From: an uncultured Acidimicrobiales bacterium
Lineage (GTDB): Bacteria; Actinomycetota; Acidimicrobiia; Acidimicrobiales; SHLQ01
Reading direction: 5' to 3'
Assembly: GCA_938038785.1 (NCBI GenBank)
Contig: CALHTB010000029.1
Span: forward strand, 1 to 46,745
Length of the DNA stretch: 46,745 nt
Shown: positions 33,900 through 43,300 of the stretch, in pieces
Numbering within the stretch: the first letter of the stretch is position 1
How the letters are laid out: every line of letters starts with the position of its first letter
Made by a program: the position numbers and the translations under genes
The notes under the pieces: generated by a model
The model's database searches: none
Seen by the model: only the letters and a program-made list of their open reading frames with translations
What the model was told of the DNA's origin: nothing

Positions 33900-34805
33900 A
33901 TGGCTGATCGTTACTCATTCCAAAGCCCGTTCTCGCGAGGCGCCTCCTCCAACCCCTGGTTCATGGCTGGACCAGTGGCGGTGACGACCACCGCGTTCGT
34001 CGTCGGTCTCAGCCTTCTCGGGTTGCTCTTGTTCGTAGTCGAAGGTGGCATCGGCGCACTCGGGGGCGCGTTGCTCCTCGACGAGCGGGCGCTCACCCGA
34101 GGTCAGCTGTGGCGGCTTGCCACCCACATCATTCCCCTGCCGGGCGTCTTTGGTGGCCTTCTGAGCATGATCTTCTTCTACATGATTGGTTCGCAGTTCG
34201 AAGGCCAGCTCGGCCGGCGGGCATACACCGCACTCATCGTCGTGCTCACCATCGTGCCGGCGCTCTTCGGTGCCATCACGGCCCTCGCAACCAACCAGGT
34301 CGTTATCGCAGCTGGCCTCGGAATGATGTTCTTCGGAATGGCAGCCGCCTTCGCAGCCGCCAACGTGCAGGCCAGGTCGTTCTTCGGCATCCCGTTCTGG
34401 GGTCTCATCGCCTTCTTCTTCGTGCTCCAAGTGCTGAGCATGCTGGCGCAACGAGACATCGTCGGACTCGTGATGCTTCTCACGACCTCTGCGATCGGCC
34501 TTATCGTCACCCGTTCCCTCGGGTTCTCCAACGTCGAGTGGATCCCTAGTGTCCGGTTGCCATCGTTCTTCACCGAGGGCCCTCAAGATCGCCCAGTGAG
34601 CACAGGCCGGACGAAGACCAAGTCAAAGAAGAAAAAGAAGTCGGCTAGCCACCTCCAAGCGGTGCCGACGGCAACAGCCAGCGAAGCCGAGATCGACGCC
34701 CTGCTCGACCAGGTCAGCGACCGTGGAATCGACAGCCTCACCAAGCAGCAGAAGCAGACGCTCGAACGGCACTCCAAGGAGATGCGCAAGCGTCGCGACG
34801 GCTAG
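33900..34805 (+). CDS. Rhomboid-like membrane protein, probably without protease activity
   Basis: 301 residues: a soluble N-terminus, six or so membrane helices (about 25-230), and a charged tail (KTKSKKKKKSASH, then ALLDQVSDRGIDSLTKQQKQ) of a kind seen on rhomboid-family proteins. The catalytic GxSG is not present (the matching helix reads AAGLGMMFFG), so it is likely an inactive relative. The start is ATG 33900. TACTCT (33885-33890) precedes it by 9 bases. Its stop overlaps the stop of the convergent gene in CTAG. Confidence 0.75.
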   Translation: MADRYSFQSPFSRGASSNPWFMAGPVAVTTTAFVVGLSLLGLLLFVVEGGIGALGGALLLDERALTRGQLWRLATHIIPLPGVFGGLLSMIFFYMIGSQFEGQLGRRAYTALIVVLTIVPALFGAITALATNQVVIAAGLGMMFFGMAAAFAAANVQARSFFGIPFWGLIAFFFVLQVLSMLAQRDIVGLVMLLTTSAIGLIVTRSLGFSNVEWIPSVRLPSFFTEGPQDRPVSTGRTKTKSKKKKKSASHLQAVPTATASEAEIDALLDQVSDRGIDSLTKQQKQTLERHSKEMRKRRDG

Positions 34806-35338
34806 TCGTCTTCGAGAAGCAGCCTTGCTGCAACAGCTGCGATATCGGAGCGATGGTCGGCAATTGCCTTCCACGCATCGGCCACCTTCGCTGGCCGTCC
34901 CTCGATCGCTACGACAAAGAGGTCGTCGTCGAACCTGTTTACGATCACCGCACCGCGCGAGGTCGAGGTAACCGAGTCAACAAATGCGCCGAGTACATCG
35001 CGTTCCATCAGGTCGAGCTCCATCCGAACCGACGATGCAACGTGCAGCAAGGCTCGTCGCATTGCTTCACGCTCGCCCGATGTGATGTGGCTCACGAGCG
35101 GTTGGGCTTGCTCACCACGAAACAACATCGCTCCGGCAAACCCCGGTGTCCACGCCGCTACGTTCTCGAGCAACCGATTGAGTTCGGCGAGCATGTCCTG
35201 GTCGACGTCTTCAGCGCTGATGTTGCTGCCAGTTCCACTGCGCATTTGCTTGCGGCGTTCTGAGGCGGCGAACGCAGCTCGTTTGGCCATATCGGCAACG
35301 TCGCTCTCACGCGGATCTGCTTCAGCTTCCTTGGTCAC
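34802..35338 (-). CDS. Conserved hypothetical protein, possible roadblock-like fold
   Basis: 178 residues, soluble. A charged N-terminus (to about 50) is followed by an alpha/beta domain, FAGAMLFRGEQAQPLVSHIT, two helices, then RGAVIVNRFDDDLFVVAIEG and a final helix. The order recalls roadblock/LC7 or GAF-like domains, but no motif settles it. GTG 35338 is chosen because minus-strand TAGCGT (35345-35350) lies 6 bases upstream; an in-frame TTG at 35344 falls in that gap. A single gene. Confidence 0.7.
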   Translation of the reverse strand: MTKEAEADPRESDVADMAKRAAFAASERRKQMRSGTGSNISAEDVDQDMLAELNRLLENVAAWTPGFAGAMLFRGEQAQPLVSHITSGEREAMRRALLHVASSVRMELDLMERDVLGAFVDSVTSTSRGAVIVNRFDDDLFVVAIEGRPAKVADAWKAIADHRSDIAAVAARLLLEDD

Positions 35339-35344
35339 GCCCAA

Positions 35345-35350
35345 ACGCTA
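35345..35350 (-). promoter_or_regulatory. Candidate -10 box, leaderless start of the 178-residue protein
   Basis: TAGCGT on the minus strand, 6 bases before GTG 35338. One of seven such arrangements in the window. No clear -35. Confidence 0.4.
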
Positions 35351-35388
35351 GCGGGACAAACCCGGCGAACCATCCGGGTTCGCTCTGC

Positions 35389-36117
35389 GTGAGCTTCTAC
35401 GCTGAGAAGGTGAACGCACAGCTCCCATCACTCGATGAGCCACTTCCCCAAGGCGAAGCCAAGGGAGAGGCGGTGCAGGCAATGTTCGACACGATTGCTC
35501 CGCGCTACGACCTGGTCAATCGAATCATGACCTTCCGTCTCGATGTTCGGTGGCGCCGGATTGCGATCGAATCGCTCGACCTGCCCAAAGGCGCCGTCTT
35601 GTTGGACCTCGCCACCGGCACTGGAGACTTCTGCCGAGAGCTCGCCGAACATGGCTATCGATCGATCGGTGCCGACTTCAGCTTTGGAATGTTGGCGGCT
35701 GCACGAACGACCGAACCACTCGTCCAGGGCGACGGCATGGGCCTACCGATCGCTTCATCGTCGGTTGACGGTGCGACGTGCGGGTTCGCGTTGCGAAACT
35801 TCATCGACCTCGACGAGGTCTTCGCCGAGCTCGCCCGCATCGTTCGACCAGGCGGACGGATTGCGCTGCTCGATGCCAGCGAGCCCGACAACAAGCTGAT
35901 GCGGTTGGGGCACGGCCTGTATTTCGGCAAGGTGGTCCCGTTCATCGGTGGGCTTCTGTCCAACAAGGAGGCCTACGGCTATCTCCCCCGGTCCCTCGCC
36001 TATCTCCCGCCCCGAGACGAACTCCTCGCCAGCCTCCGCAGCGTCGGCTTCGAAAACGTCGAGCACAAACAACTCACCGTCGGCGCAGCCCAACTCATCA
36101 CCGCAACCCGCAGCTAA
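35389..36117 (+). CDS. menG: Demethylmenaquinone methyltransferase
   Basis: SAM-dependent C-methylation, the last step of menaquinone synthesis (UbiE/MenG family). AMFDTIAPRYDLVNRIMTFR, motif I LLDLATGTGDF, GFALRNFIDLDEVF and RIVRPGGRIALLD are diagnostic. 242 residues from GTG 35389. It stands 34 bases before an ABC exporter on the same strand, and menA lies just beyond on the other strand, so this is a small menaquinone locus without the other men genes. Confidence 0.95.
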   Translation: MSFYAEKVNAQLPSLDEPLPQGEAKGEAVQAMFDTIAPRYDLVNRIMTFRLDVRWRRIAIESLDLPKGAVLLDLATGTGDFCRELAEHGYRSIGADFSFGMLAAARTTEPLVQGDGMGLPIASSSVDGATCGFALRNFIDLDEVFAELARIVRPGGRIALLDASEPDNKLMRLGHGLYFGKVVPFIGGLLSNKEAYGYLPRSLAYLPPRDELLASLRSVGFENVEHKQLTVGAAQLITATRS

Positions 36118-36151
36118 CTCAGTTTCGGCGGGTATAGGCCGATTGGACTAG

Positions 36152-37933
36152 GTGAGTTTCGTTTCATCATTGGCGCGCCGTCTCGGGCCTATCGATCCGC
36201 GGCAAAGCTGGCCTCAGCGACGCTTGGAACGTCTCGGCGTCCCGATGACCGGCATGCTTGCGGTCATTGGCTTGTCGGCTGTGGCAGTTGGTGCAATCGA
36301 GGCGACGATCTTGGTCATCGTGGCCAGCATTGCTACGTCGCTCGCCGACGTTGGTGGCGGTGCGCTGCTCGAACCGTTAGGGCTCGCAGAATTGCGGCCC
36401 GAGGTCTTGCTCGGCATCGGCTTTGGCCTCGTCGGGGTCTATGCCCTGCTCGAAGGCCTCTCCGCTGCTACTTCTGCCCGCCTGATCTCTCGTACGACCT
36501 TGGCAATGCGACGACGGGTGCTCGGTGCCCACGCAACGGCAACATGGGCCGACAAGGAGGAGCTCGAAGGAACCGCCTTGGTTCAGCTGGCGACAACAAA
36601 CGCGATGCTGAGCTCGAACATGGCGCTCCAGATGGCCCGCTTCACAACCTCGGGTCTCAACTTTGCAGCCCTCATCGGTGCTGCCCTGCTCATCGACCCC
36701 GTCGCAGCCTTTGTTGTGGTCGTCGGTGTCGGTGGGTTGATCCTCGCATCGCTGCCACTGACAGCCGTTGCCAGGTCGCAACAACAGGCGTCCTCGGTGG
36801 TCAACCGTGGCTTTGCTGCGAATGTTCAAGAACACAGCGCTCTTAGCCGTGAGATCGAGGTGTTCGATGTGCATTCTGAGAGTCTTCGTCCCCTCGATGA
36901 ACTCAGCGAACGGCACAGCACGCTTCTGTTCCGCACCACGCTGCTGACCAGGCTTAACACCACCGTGTACAAGGCAAGCGCGCTCATTCTCATTCTGGGG
37001 CTGCTCTTGCTCGCCGTGTCGGTCGGCACCAACGACGTTGCCGCGTTTGCTGGGGTTGCGTCGGTACTTCTGCGGTCAGTGTCCTATGGCCAGGGCGCTC
37101 AGCAAAGTTGGCACACCCTTGGCGAGAGCACCGCATGGCTCGATCAGCTCGAGGCCGACATCGGGCGCCTTGAGCGCCAACCTCACGAGATCGACCTCAC
37201 CGCTGGCGATCGGCTTGCGAAGCGCTCTCCCATTGCGCTGGAGTTCACCGACGTCTCGTTCTCCTACGAGCAGGGTGCTCCCGTGCTCGAGGACGCATCG
37301 TGTTCGGTGGCAGCTGGGTCATTTGTTGGTCTGGTCGGCCCATCGGGTTCGGGTAAGTCCACACTCGCCGACCTAATCCTCGGTTTGCGGGAGCCCGACG
37401 CCGGAAGGATTGCCGCGCTCGTTGACGGCGAGCCGATCTCGACTGCCACATGGCGGACTTCGGTCGCCTACGTCCGTCAGGAACCCGAGCTCATCGCTGG
37501 CACGATCATCGACAACGTCCGCTTCTTCCGGCCGTGGATCACCGAAGAACAAGTGCTCGACGCACTACACGCAGCCCACGTGCTCTCCGATGTGTGCACC
37601 TGGCCCGATGGCTTGGAGACCGACCCAGGAACCCTCGGCCATCGCCTCAGCGGCGGCCAGAAGCAGCGAATTGCTATCGCCCGAGCCCTTGCGGGCAACC
37701 CGCGCTTGCTCGTGTTAGACGAACCAACCTCGGCGCTCGACCCCAACTCTGAGCAGCACATCACCGACACGATTGGCGAGCTTGCTGGCAAGACGACGGT
37801 GGTGGTTATTGCGCATCGGCTCTCGACCATCGAACGCGCCGATGCGGTTCTGCGCATTGACCAAGGCCAGATCGTGTCAACAGCGTTAGCTCGTGAGCGC
37901 CAGCCCGATCGTCATAGCGAGGCCAGCGAGTAG
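36152..37933 (+). CDS. ABC exporter, fused membrane and ATPase domains
   Basis: 593 residues, six membrane helices (about 35-330) and an ATPase domain with every catalytic element intact: Walker A GPSGSGKS, signature LSGGQKQR, Walker B LLVLDEPTSALD and switch His in VIAHRLST. It can therefore work as a homodimer, unlike the pair at 9.9-13.5 kb. The start is GTG 36152. It lies between menG and menA; a role with a lipid or quinone-linked compound is possible but is only a guess from position. Its last 48 bases are antisense to the end of menA. Confidence 0.92.
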   Translation: MSFVSSLARRLGPIDPRQSWPQRRLERLGVPMTGMLAVIGLSAVAVGAIEATILVIVASIATSLADVGGGALLEPLGLAELRPEVLLGIGFGLVGVYALLEGLSAATSARLISRTTLAMRRRVLGAHATATWADKEELEGTALVQLATTNAMLSSNMALQMARFTTSGLNFAALIGAALLIDPVAAFVVVVGVGGLILASLPLTAVARSQQQASSVVNRGFAANVQEHSALSREIEVFDVHSESLRPLDELSERHSTLLFRTTLLTRLNTTVYKASALILILGLLLLAVSVGTNDVAAFAGVASVLLRSVSYGQGAQQSWHTLGESTAWLDQLEADIGRLERQPHEIDLTAGDRLAKRSPIALEFTDVSFSYEQGAPVLEDASCSVAAGSFVGLVGPSGSGKSTLADLILGLREPDAGRIAALVDGEPISTATWRTSVAYVRQEPELIAGTIIDNVRFFRPWITEEQVLDALHAAHVLSDVCTWPDGLETDPGTLGHRLSGGQKQRIAIARALAGNPRLLVLDEPTSALDPNSEQHITDTIGELAGKTTVVVIAHRLSTIERADAVLRIDQGQIVSTALARERQPDRHSEASE

Positions 37934-38776
37934 TTGTGTCTTGCCCGTAGCTTCGAGCACGGGAATGAGCGCTTGCTCCTTGGCGCCTGATGCAACGGTT
38001 CGCAGGGCCGGAATTGCGGGCAACAAGCCGAGCAGCCCGAGCAGTAGCCACGAACGTCGGGTCCCGATTGCCACGACCGCGATCAGCCCGAAGGCCCCAA
38101 TCATCGAAAGTAAGTACAGCGATCGTGTGCGGGTGTCGCCAAGACGAACCGCCAACGTCCGCTTGCCGGACTCTTCGTCGCCAACCAGGTCTCGCAAGTT
38201 GTTGATGATGAGCAGCGCTGTGGCGAACACCCCGACAGGTATCGACAACACGACCGCCAGCGCCGAGACCGATTCGGTTTGCACGTACGCCGAACCCACC
38301 GTTGCTACGACGCCGAAGAAGACAAATACGAACACCTCGCCTAGGCCGAGGTAGCCATAGGGTTTGCTGCCGCCGGTGTAGAACCAACCAGCTGCGATTG
38401 ATGCTGCCCCTACGGCGAGCAACCACGGGTTGACCACAACGCTGAGACCAAGGCCCACTACGCCGGCTACACCAAATGCGGCCAGCATGGCTTTCTTTAC
38501 CGCGCTCGCCGATGCCGCACCCGAGCCAACAAGGCGCATCGGGCCAACCCGGTCATCGTCGGTTCCGCGAATGCCGTCGCTGTAATCGTTGGCGAAGTTG
38601 GTCGCCACTTGCAACGCAAGCGCGACAACCATGGCAGCCGCTGCGCGCCATACGGTGAAGTTCTGGTCGGCTACCGCTGCTGTGCCAACCGCTACCGGCA
38701 CAACGGCTGCGGGTAGCGTCTTGGGCCGGGCGCCAGCGACCCACAACGCAACACCGGTTGGAGCTTGTCCCGTCAC
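37886..38776 (-). CDS. menA: 1,4-dihydroxy-2-naphthoate polyprenyltransferase
   Basis: UbiA-fold membrane enzyme that attaches the polyprenyl chain to make demethylmenaquinone, the substrate of MenG. Nine or so hydrophobic helices. First Asp-rich motif NFANDYSDGIRGTDDDR with GPMRLVGSG, second motif INNLRDLVGDEESGKRTLA. The start GTG 38776 (MTGQAPTGVALW, 296 residues) is preferred to a TTG at 38827, which would add unlikely residues. The 3' end overlaps the convergent ABC gene by 48 bases. Confidence 0.94.
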   Translation of the reverse strand: MTGQAPTGVALWVAGARPKTLPAAVVPVAVGTAAVADQNFTVWRAAAAMVVALALQVATNFANDYSDGIRGTDDDRVGPMRLVGSGAASASAVKKAMLAAFGVAGVVGLGLSVVVNPWLLAVGAASIAAGWFYTGGSKPYGYLGLGEVFVFVFFGVVATVGSAYVQTESVSALAVVLSIPVGVFATALLIINNLRDLVGDEESGKRTLAVRLGDTRTRSLYLLSMIGAFGLIAVVAIGTRRSWLLLGLLGLLPAIPALRTVASGAKEQALIPVLEATGKTQLLAGLAMTIGLALTS

Positions 38777-38833
38777 AGGATCAACGTACCGGGGTTTTGT
38801 GCAGGACCTTGAACCCCGCAGGTGCAAAATCGT

Positions 38834-39493
38834 TCACGACGGCTGCCAATATCCATTGTGTGTTGAGTGCGAGCTCGGGCGCTTTGGTCGAGCGGCCGAC
38901 TTGCTAGGCCGGTCGGTGCTGGGGTCGGGGTGGCCAACAGCGATGGTTCCCACAGCCCGGCGGTTGTCGGGCACGCCAAAGCGAGCACGAACAGCAGCTT
39001 CGTGTTCGAACTGACCGAAGAAGCAGGCTCCAAGTTGGAGGCTTGCCGCGGTGAGCAGCATGTTTTCGACCGCTGCTCCTCCGTCTACCCACCAGTAGGG
39101 CACCGTCCACGCCTCGATTGCCTCGCCCAGGCCGGTACCGGCCTTGTCGGGTTCGCTATAGCGAGCCACGTATGCGTCGGGGTCGACGTACGGCACGATG
39201 AGTACCGGGGCCTCGAGCAGGCCCGGCCACGGAAACGACTCTCGTGCCTCGGTAGTGAGCGTGGTGTCCCAGTAGGCCACGACGTCATCGCTGGTGAGCA
39301 CGAGCAACTCGAGTGAACGGGTGTTGCCGGCGCTTGGGCCGGCATGGCCCGCGCGAACGATCTGTTCAAGGCTGTGCTGGGCAATTGGCGAGCGCGTAAA
39401 GCTACGCACCATCCGACGGCTGGTTATCAGCTGTACGAGCTCGGCAGATTCGGTTGTCGAACCAACCTGCGACTCGTCAGGCGAACTTGGCAA
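38834..39493 (-). CDS. Nitroreductase-family flavoprotein
   Basis: FMN-dependent oxidoreductase fold, about 219 residues. SRRMVRSFTRSPI (FMN phosphate Arg), AGPSAGNTRSLEL, the middle AVENMLLTAASLQLGACFFG and the C-terminal VGTIAVGHPDP are family features. The frame has no ATG near its beginning. TTG 39493, with GGAGG 3 bases upstream, is the best start and overlaps the previous gene by 17 bases. The real start is uncertain. Substrate unknown. It sits between an unknown gene and menA. Confidence 0.85.
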   Translation of the reverse strand: MPSSPDESQVGSTTESAELVQLITSRRMVRSFTRSPIAQHSLEQIVRAGHAGPSAGNTRSLELLVLTSDDVVAYWDTTLTTEARESFPWPGLLEAPVLIVPYVDPDAYVARYSEPDKAGTGLGEAIEAWTVPYWWVDGGAAVENMLLTAASLQLGACFFGQFEHEAAVRARFGVPDNRRAVGTIAVGHPDPSTDRPSKSAARPKRPSSHSTHNGYWQPS

Positions 39494-40145
39494 GGTCCTC
39501 CGACATTGCCCAGCCGAAGCCGATGAGTACGTCGCCGTTTGCCACGTCGAGGTCAGCAAAGAACGCTGCGACCTCAGGGTCGATCGACTCAGGCTTCGAG
39601 GATTCGAAGTCGAATGCGCAAGGCAGTTCGCCCTTGCCCTTTGCGGTGAACGTACGGTCGGCGTAGCGCAGCGGTGAAATGCCGAAGCGCTTTGCGAAGC
39701 GTCGGCCCCATGCACGCTCTTCGCCCGTTGCCTTGTGGTCGGGGCGGGGCACGATGTCGTTGAAGGTTTTGAGCATTTCGAAGCCATCGGGGGTCTGCAT
39801 ACGAAGGCCGACAACGACGTCTTCGTCAGGGAAGGCCATCACTGCACGGTGCATAAGGTCGGTGACCATGCCCTTCATGACGCTGTCACGGCGCGAGCTT
39901 CGGGTGATTGAACCGAGGCCGATGATGATGGCGGGCGTGCCACCGATGCGCTCGAGGGTGTAGTACGCAAAGCCCCGCAAACGGCCATTGTCGAGTGCTT
40001 CGCAGCAAAGAACCCACTCTTCGGCCTGCTTGGACAGATCGCCAGCCTCGTATGGAAGCGGGTGATCGGCGCACAGGTCGGCCATATCCGAGATTTCTGC
40101 ATCGCTCAGTGCGTTGCAGTCCTTTGTTTCCACTTCAAGTGCCAT
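39477..40145 (-). CDS. Conserved protein of unknown function
   Basis: 222 residues, soluble, no signal or membrane segment. Features seen: an acidic first third with two Cys (VLCCEAL), a beta-rich middle (RLRGFAYYTLERIGGTPAII), a conserved-looking basic region (RAWGRRFAKRFG) and an acidic end. The beta-strand order faintly recalls a GNAT fold but no acetyl-CoA loop is visible. It is followed directly by the nitroreductase gene, with overlapping ends, so they share a transcript. Confidence 0.75.
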   Translation of the reverse strand: MALEVETKDCNALSDAEISDMADLCADHPLPYEAGDLSKQAEEWVLCCEALDNGRLRGFAYYTLERIGGTPAIIIGLGSITRSSRRDSVMKGMVTDLMHRAVMAFPDEDVVVGLRMQTPDGFEMLKTFNDIVPRPDHKATGEERAWGRRFAKRFGISPLRYADRTFTAKGKGELPCAFDFESSKPESIDPEVAAFFADLDVANGDVLIGFGWAMSEDLAKFA

Positions 40146-40235
40146 GTATTCGCCTTGCTAAATCGCTTGTTACGCCCTCCTAGTCCAGTCGTGAACGGCG
40201 AAAAACGCAAATTGCGGACCACGGCTTAGCCCGAT

Positions 40236-40302
40236 CCGGCTCCGCCGGTCGGCGGGACACGGCCTCCGGCCCACAGCCGAGCATCGAGAGCCGCAGGCTC
40301 GG
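40236..40302. repeat. Cluster of triloop palindromes downstream of dnaE
   Basis: CCGGC-TCC-GCCGG (40236-40248), GGCC-TCC-GGCC (40261-40271) and GAGCC-GCA-GGCTC (40288-40300) follow one another. A competing 6-bp stem (CCGAGC 40277-40282 with GCTCGG 40297-40302) encloses the last. They lie in the 183-base gap after the dnaE stop and before the next minus-strand gene, so they may end the dnaE transcript. No T run follows. The rest of the gap should hold the promoter for 39477-40145, which I cannot place. Confidence 0.55.
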
Positions 40303-40328
40303 ATTGCGACAGCTGCGAGAGAGAGGTC

Positions 40329-43300
40329 TCAGACGACGACGGCGTCGGGCCCAAGCAGGACGCGAATCTCTGCGACCAAACCACTGCCAGTTTCAACTCG
40401 ATATGTTTCGGGCAGCCGAATCACTTGCTCGCTGTCGAGGTGCAGAAACACCTCGGATTGCCCCTGATGGTCTTGGAGCAGGGTTTTGAGATTGTCGAGG
40501 GTTGTTGGATCTTGGGCGTGCGTTGGCAGCCGGAGGCGCAATGGCTGGGTGGCTGACATCGATGACGAGTCAAAGATCTCGAGGTCTTGGGCAATGAACT
40601 TCGGGATGTCGTCCTTGCCGTCGAGGCGCCCGCGAACCACCACGATCGAGTCATCGATCAGCTTGTGGCCGTGTTCGGTCATCGTTCGGGGGAAGACCAT
40701 GACCTCGATAGAGCCTTCGAGATCCTCGAGCTCGAAGATCGCCATGAGGTCACCCTTGCGGGTCCACTTTTTCTGCAGGTTGGTGATGACGCCTCCGACC
40801 CGCAGGAACGCGCCATCAGCTTCGTCTTCGAGGGCGCCCACCGTCTTGTCGCAGCGGCGTTGAAGCGCCGCTTCGTAGCCGAGGATCGGATGGTCGGAAA
40901 TGTAGAGCCCGAGCATTTCCTTTTCATTGGCGAGCTTGGGCATCTTGTCGAACTCGATGTCGGGAATGTCCGGGCGATCATCGAACGTGGGCTCATCGCC
41001 AAGCGAACCAAACAGCGTCGCCACGCCAATGTCATGGTCTTTGCGAGATGCGACGGTTCGATCGATGATGATCTCGTACACGTTGAGCAGGCCCTTGCGA
41101 GGATGCCCCAGCGAATCGAAGGACCCAGCTTTGATAAGCGACTCGATGGTTCGCTTGTTGAGCACTTGGTAGTCGACGCGCTCGACGAAGTTCAGGAAGC
41201 TCTCGTACGGGCCGTTGGCGTCGCGTTCGCTGAGAATGAGCTCGACGAGCCCCTCGCCAACGTTGCGCACTGCGGACATACCAAAGACAATCTCGCCCTT
41301 TTCGTTGTTGTCCTCGAGGTTCGGGATTGGGTGGAAGTCCATGCGCGCCCGGTTGATGTCGGGCACGACCACGTTGATGCCCATGACTCGGCATTCGTTG
41401 AGGTAGATCGCCGCCTTATCGAGGCTGGACTTCACCGAGGTCAGCAGCGCTGCCAGGTACTCGACCGGGTAGTGCGCTTTCAGGTAGGCGATTTGGTACG
41501 CCACAAAGCCGTAGCCGTAGCTGTGGCTCTTGTTGAAGGCATAGTCAGCGAACGGCTCAATGATCTTCCACCACTCCTCGCCCAGCGGAATTCCATATCC
41601 GGTGGCCTCGCAGCCGTCAATGAACTTGGCCTTCTCCTTCTGCATAACTTCGCGGATCTTCTTACCGCACGCCTTACGCAGCGAGTCGGCGTCAGCGAGT
41701 GAGTAGCCCGCAAACTTCTGCGCCACTCGCATCATCGACTCTTGGTAGATCATCAGGCCGTAGGTGTCGCCAAGAATTTCCGATGCGTCCTCGTGGAGCA
41801 GCGTGACTTCTTGGCGACCGTTCTTGCGATCGGCGTAGTCGTTGTGCATGTTCGCTTCCATCGGACCCGGCCGATAGAGCGCCACAAGCGCTGCAACATC
41901 GTCGAACGATGTTGGGCCGAGCGACTTCATCAATGCACGCATTGGGGTCGACTCGAGCTGGAACACGCCAATGGTTTCGCCGCGTTGCAGCAATGCGTAG
42001 GTCTCGTCGTCGTCGAGGTCGACGTTGTCGATATCGACATCAAAGCCGCGGGTGATTTTGATGCTCTTGAGCGTGTCGTCGATGACGTCGAGGTTTCGTA
42101 GGCCGAGGAAGTCCATTTTGAGAAGGCCCAGCGACTCGACGCCGTTCATCTCGTACTGGGTGACAACCGGTGCGTCTTCGGGGTCTTGACCAGCTTCGGG
42201 CTTGCGTTGGATTGGGACGTAGTCGGTGATCGGGTCTCTCGTAATCACCACTGCGGCGGCGTGGATGCCGTCTGAACGGCGCAGGCCCTCAAGACCCTTC
42301 GCAACGTCGACCACCTCGGCGACGACTGGGTCGGTAGCGACCATGTCGCGGAGATCGCCCGCCTGGGCGTAGCCACCTTCGTACTTTGGGTGCTTCTCAA
42401 AGCAATACTGCAGTGGGGTATCGCGGCCCATGATGAGCGGCGGCATGGCCTTGGCCACCTTGTCGCCAACCGCATAGGGGTAACCGAGCACGCGTGCGGC
42501 GTCTCGCACCGCAGCACGAGCCTTGATCTGGGAGAACGTCACGATCTGGGCCACGTGGTCGCGTCCGTAACGGTCGGCGCAGTACCGGATCATTTGGTCG
42601 CGGTACCGGGTATCGAAGTCCATGTCGATATCGGGCATCGACATACGCGACGGGTTCAGGAATCGCTCGAAGAGCAGGTCGTATTTGATGGGGTCGAGGT
42701 CGGTAATCCAGAGGCAATAGGCCACGGCACAACCAGCAGCGGAGCCACGGCCAGGGCCCACTCGAATGCCCTCGTCGCGGGCGTACTTGATCATGTCCCA
42801 GGTGATGATGAAGTACGACGAGAAACCCATGTTCTTGATGACATCGAGCTCGAAGAGCAAACGCTCTTTGGCCTCTTCGGGGATGTTCTCGCCCCAACGC
42901 TTCTTGGCGCCCTCCATGGTGAGATGGAGTAAGTACTCATCGTCGTCGGAAAAGCCAGGTGGCAGTGGGAAGCTCGGCAGCAACGGTTCGCCGAACTCGA
43001 TCTCGACGTTGCAACGCTCGGCAATCCAGAGGCTGTTGTCGCAGGCGACCTCGACCTCTTTCCACATGTGCCGCATCTCGGCTGCCGACTTCAGGTAGTG
43101 CTGGTCGCCGTGAAACTTGAACCGGTCGGGGTCTGAGCGCAACGAGCCAGTCTGCACACACAGCAGAGCGTCGTGGGCGGAGTGGTCGACCTGATGGGTG
43201 TAGTGGCTGTCGTTCGTGGCGAGGATCGGGGCGCCGATCTTCTTGGCAATTTCGAGCAGTTGCGGGTTGGTGCGGATCTGTTCGGGAATGCCGTGGTCCT

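Noticed and set aside
41490..41560. Intein at the cyanobacterial DnaE split site
   Set aside because: The protein reads straight through FADYAFNKSHSYGYG with no insertion, and the +1 residue is Ala.
40587..41702. 371-residue open frame antisense to dnaE
   Set aside because: Mirror of the conserved DnaE frame, with no domain and no start context.
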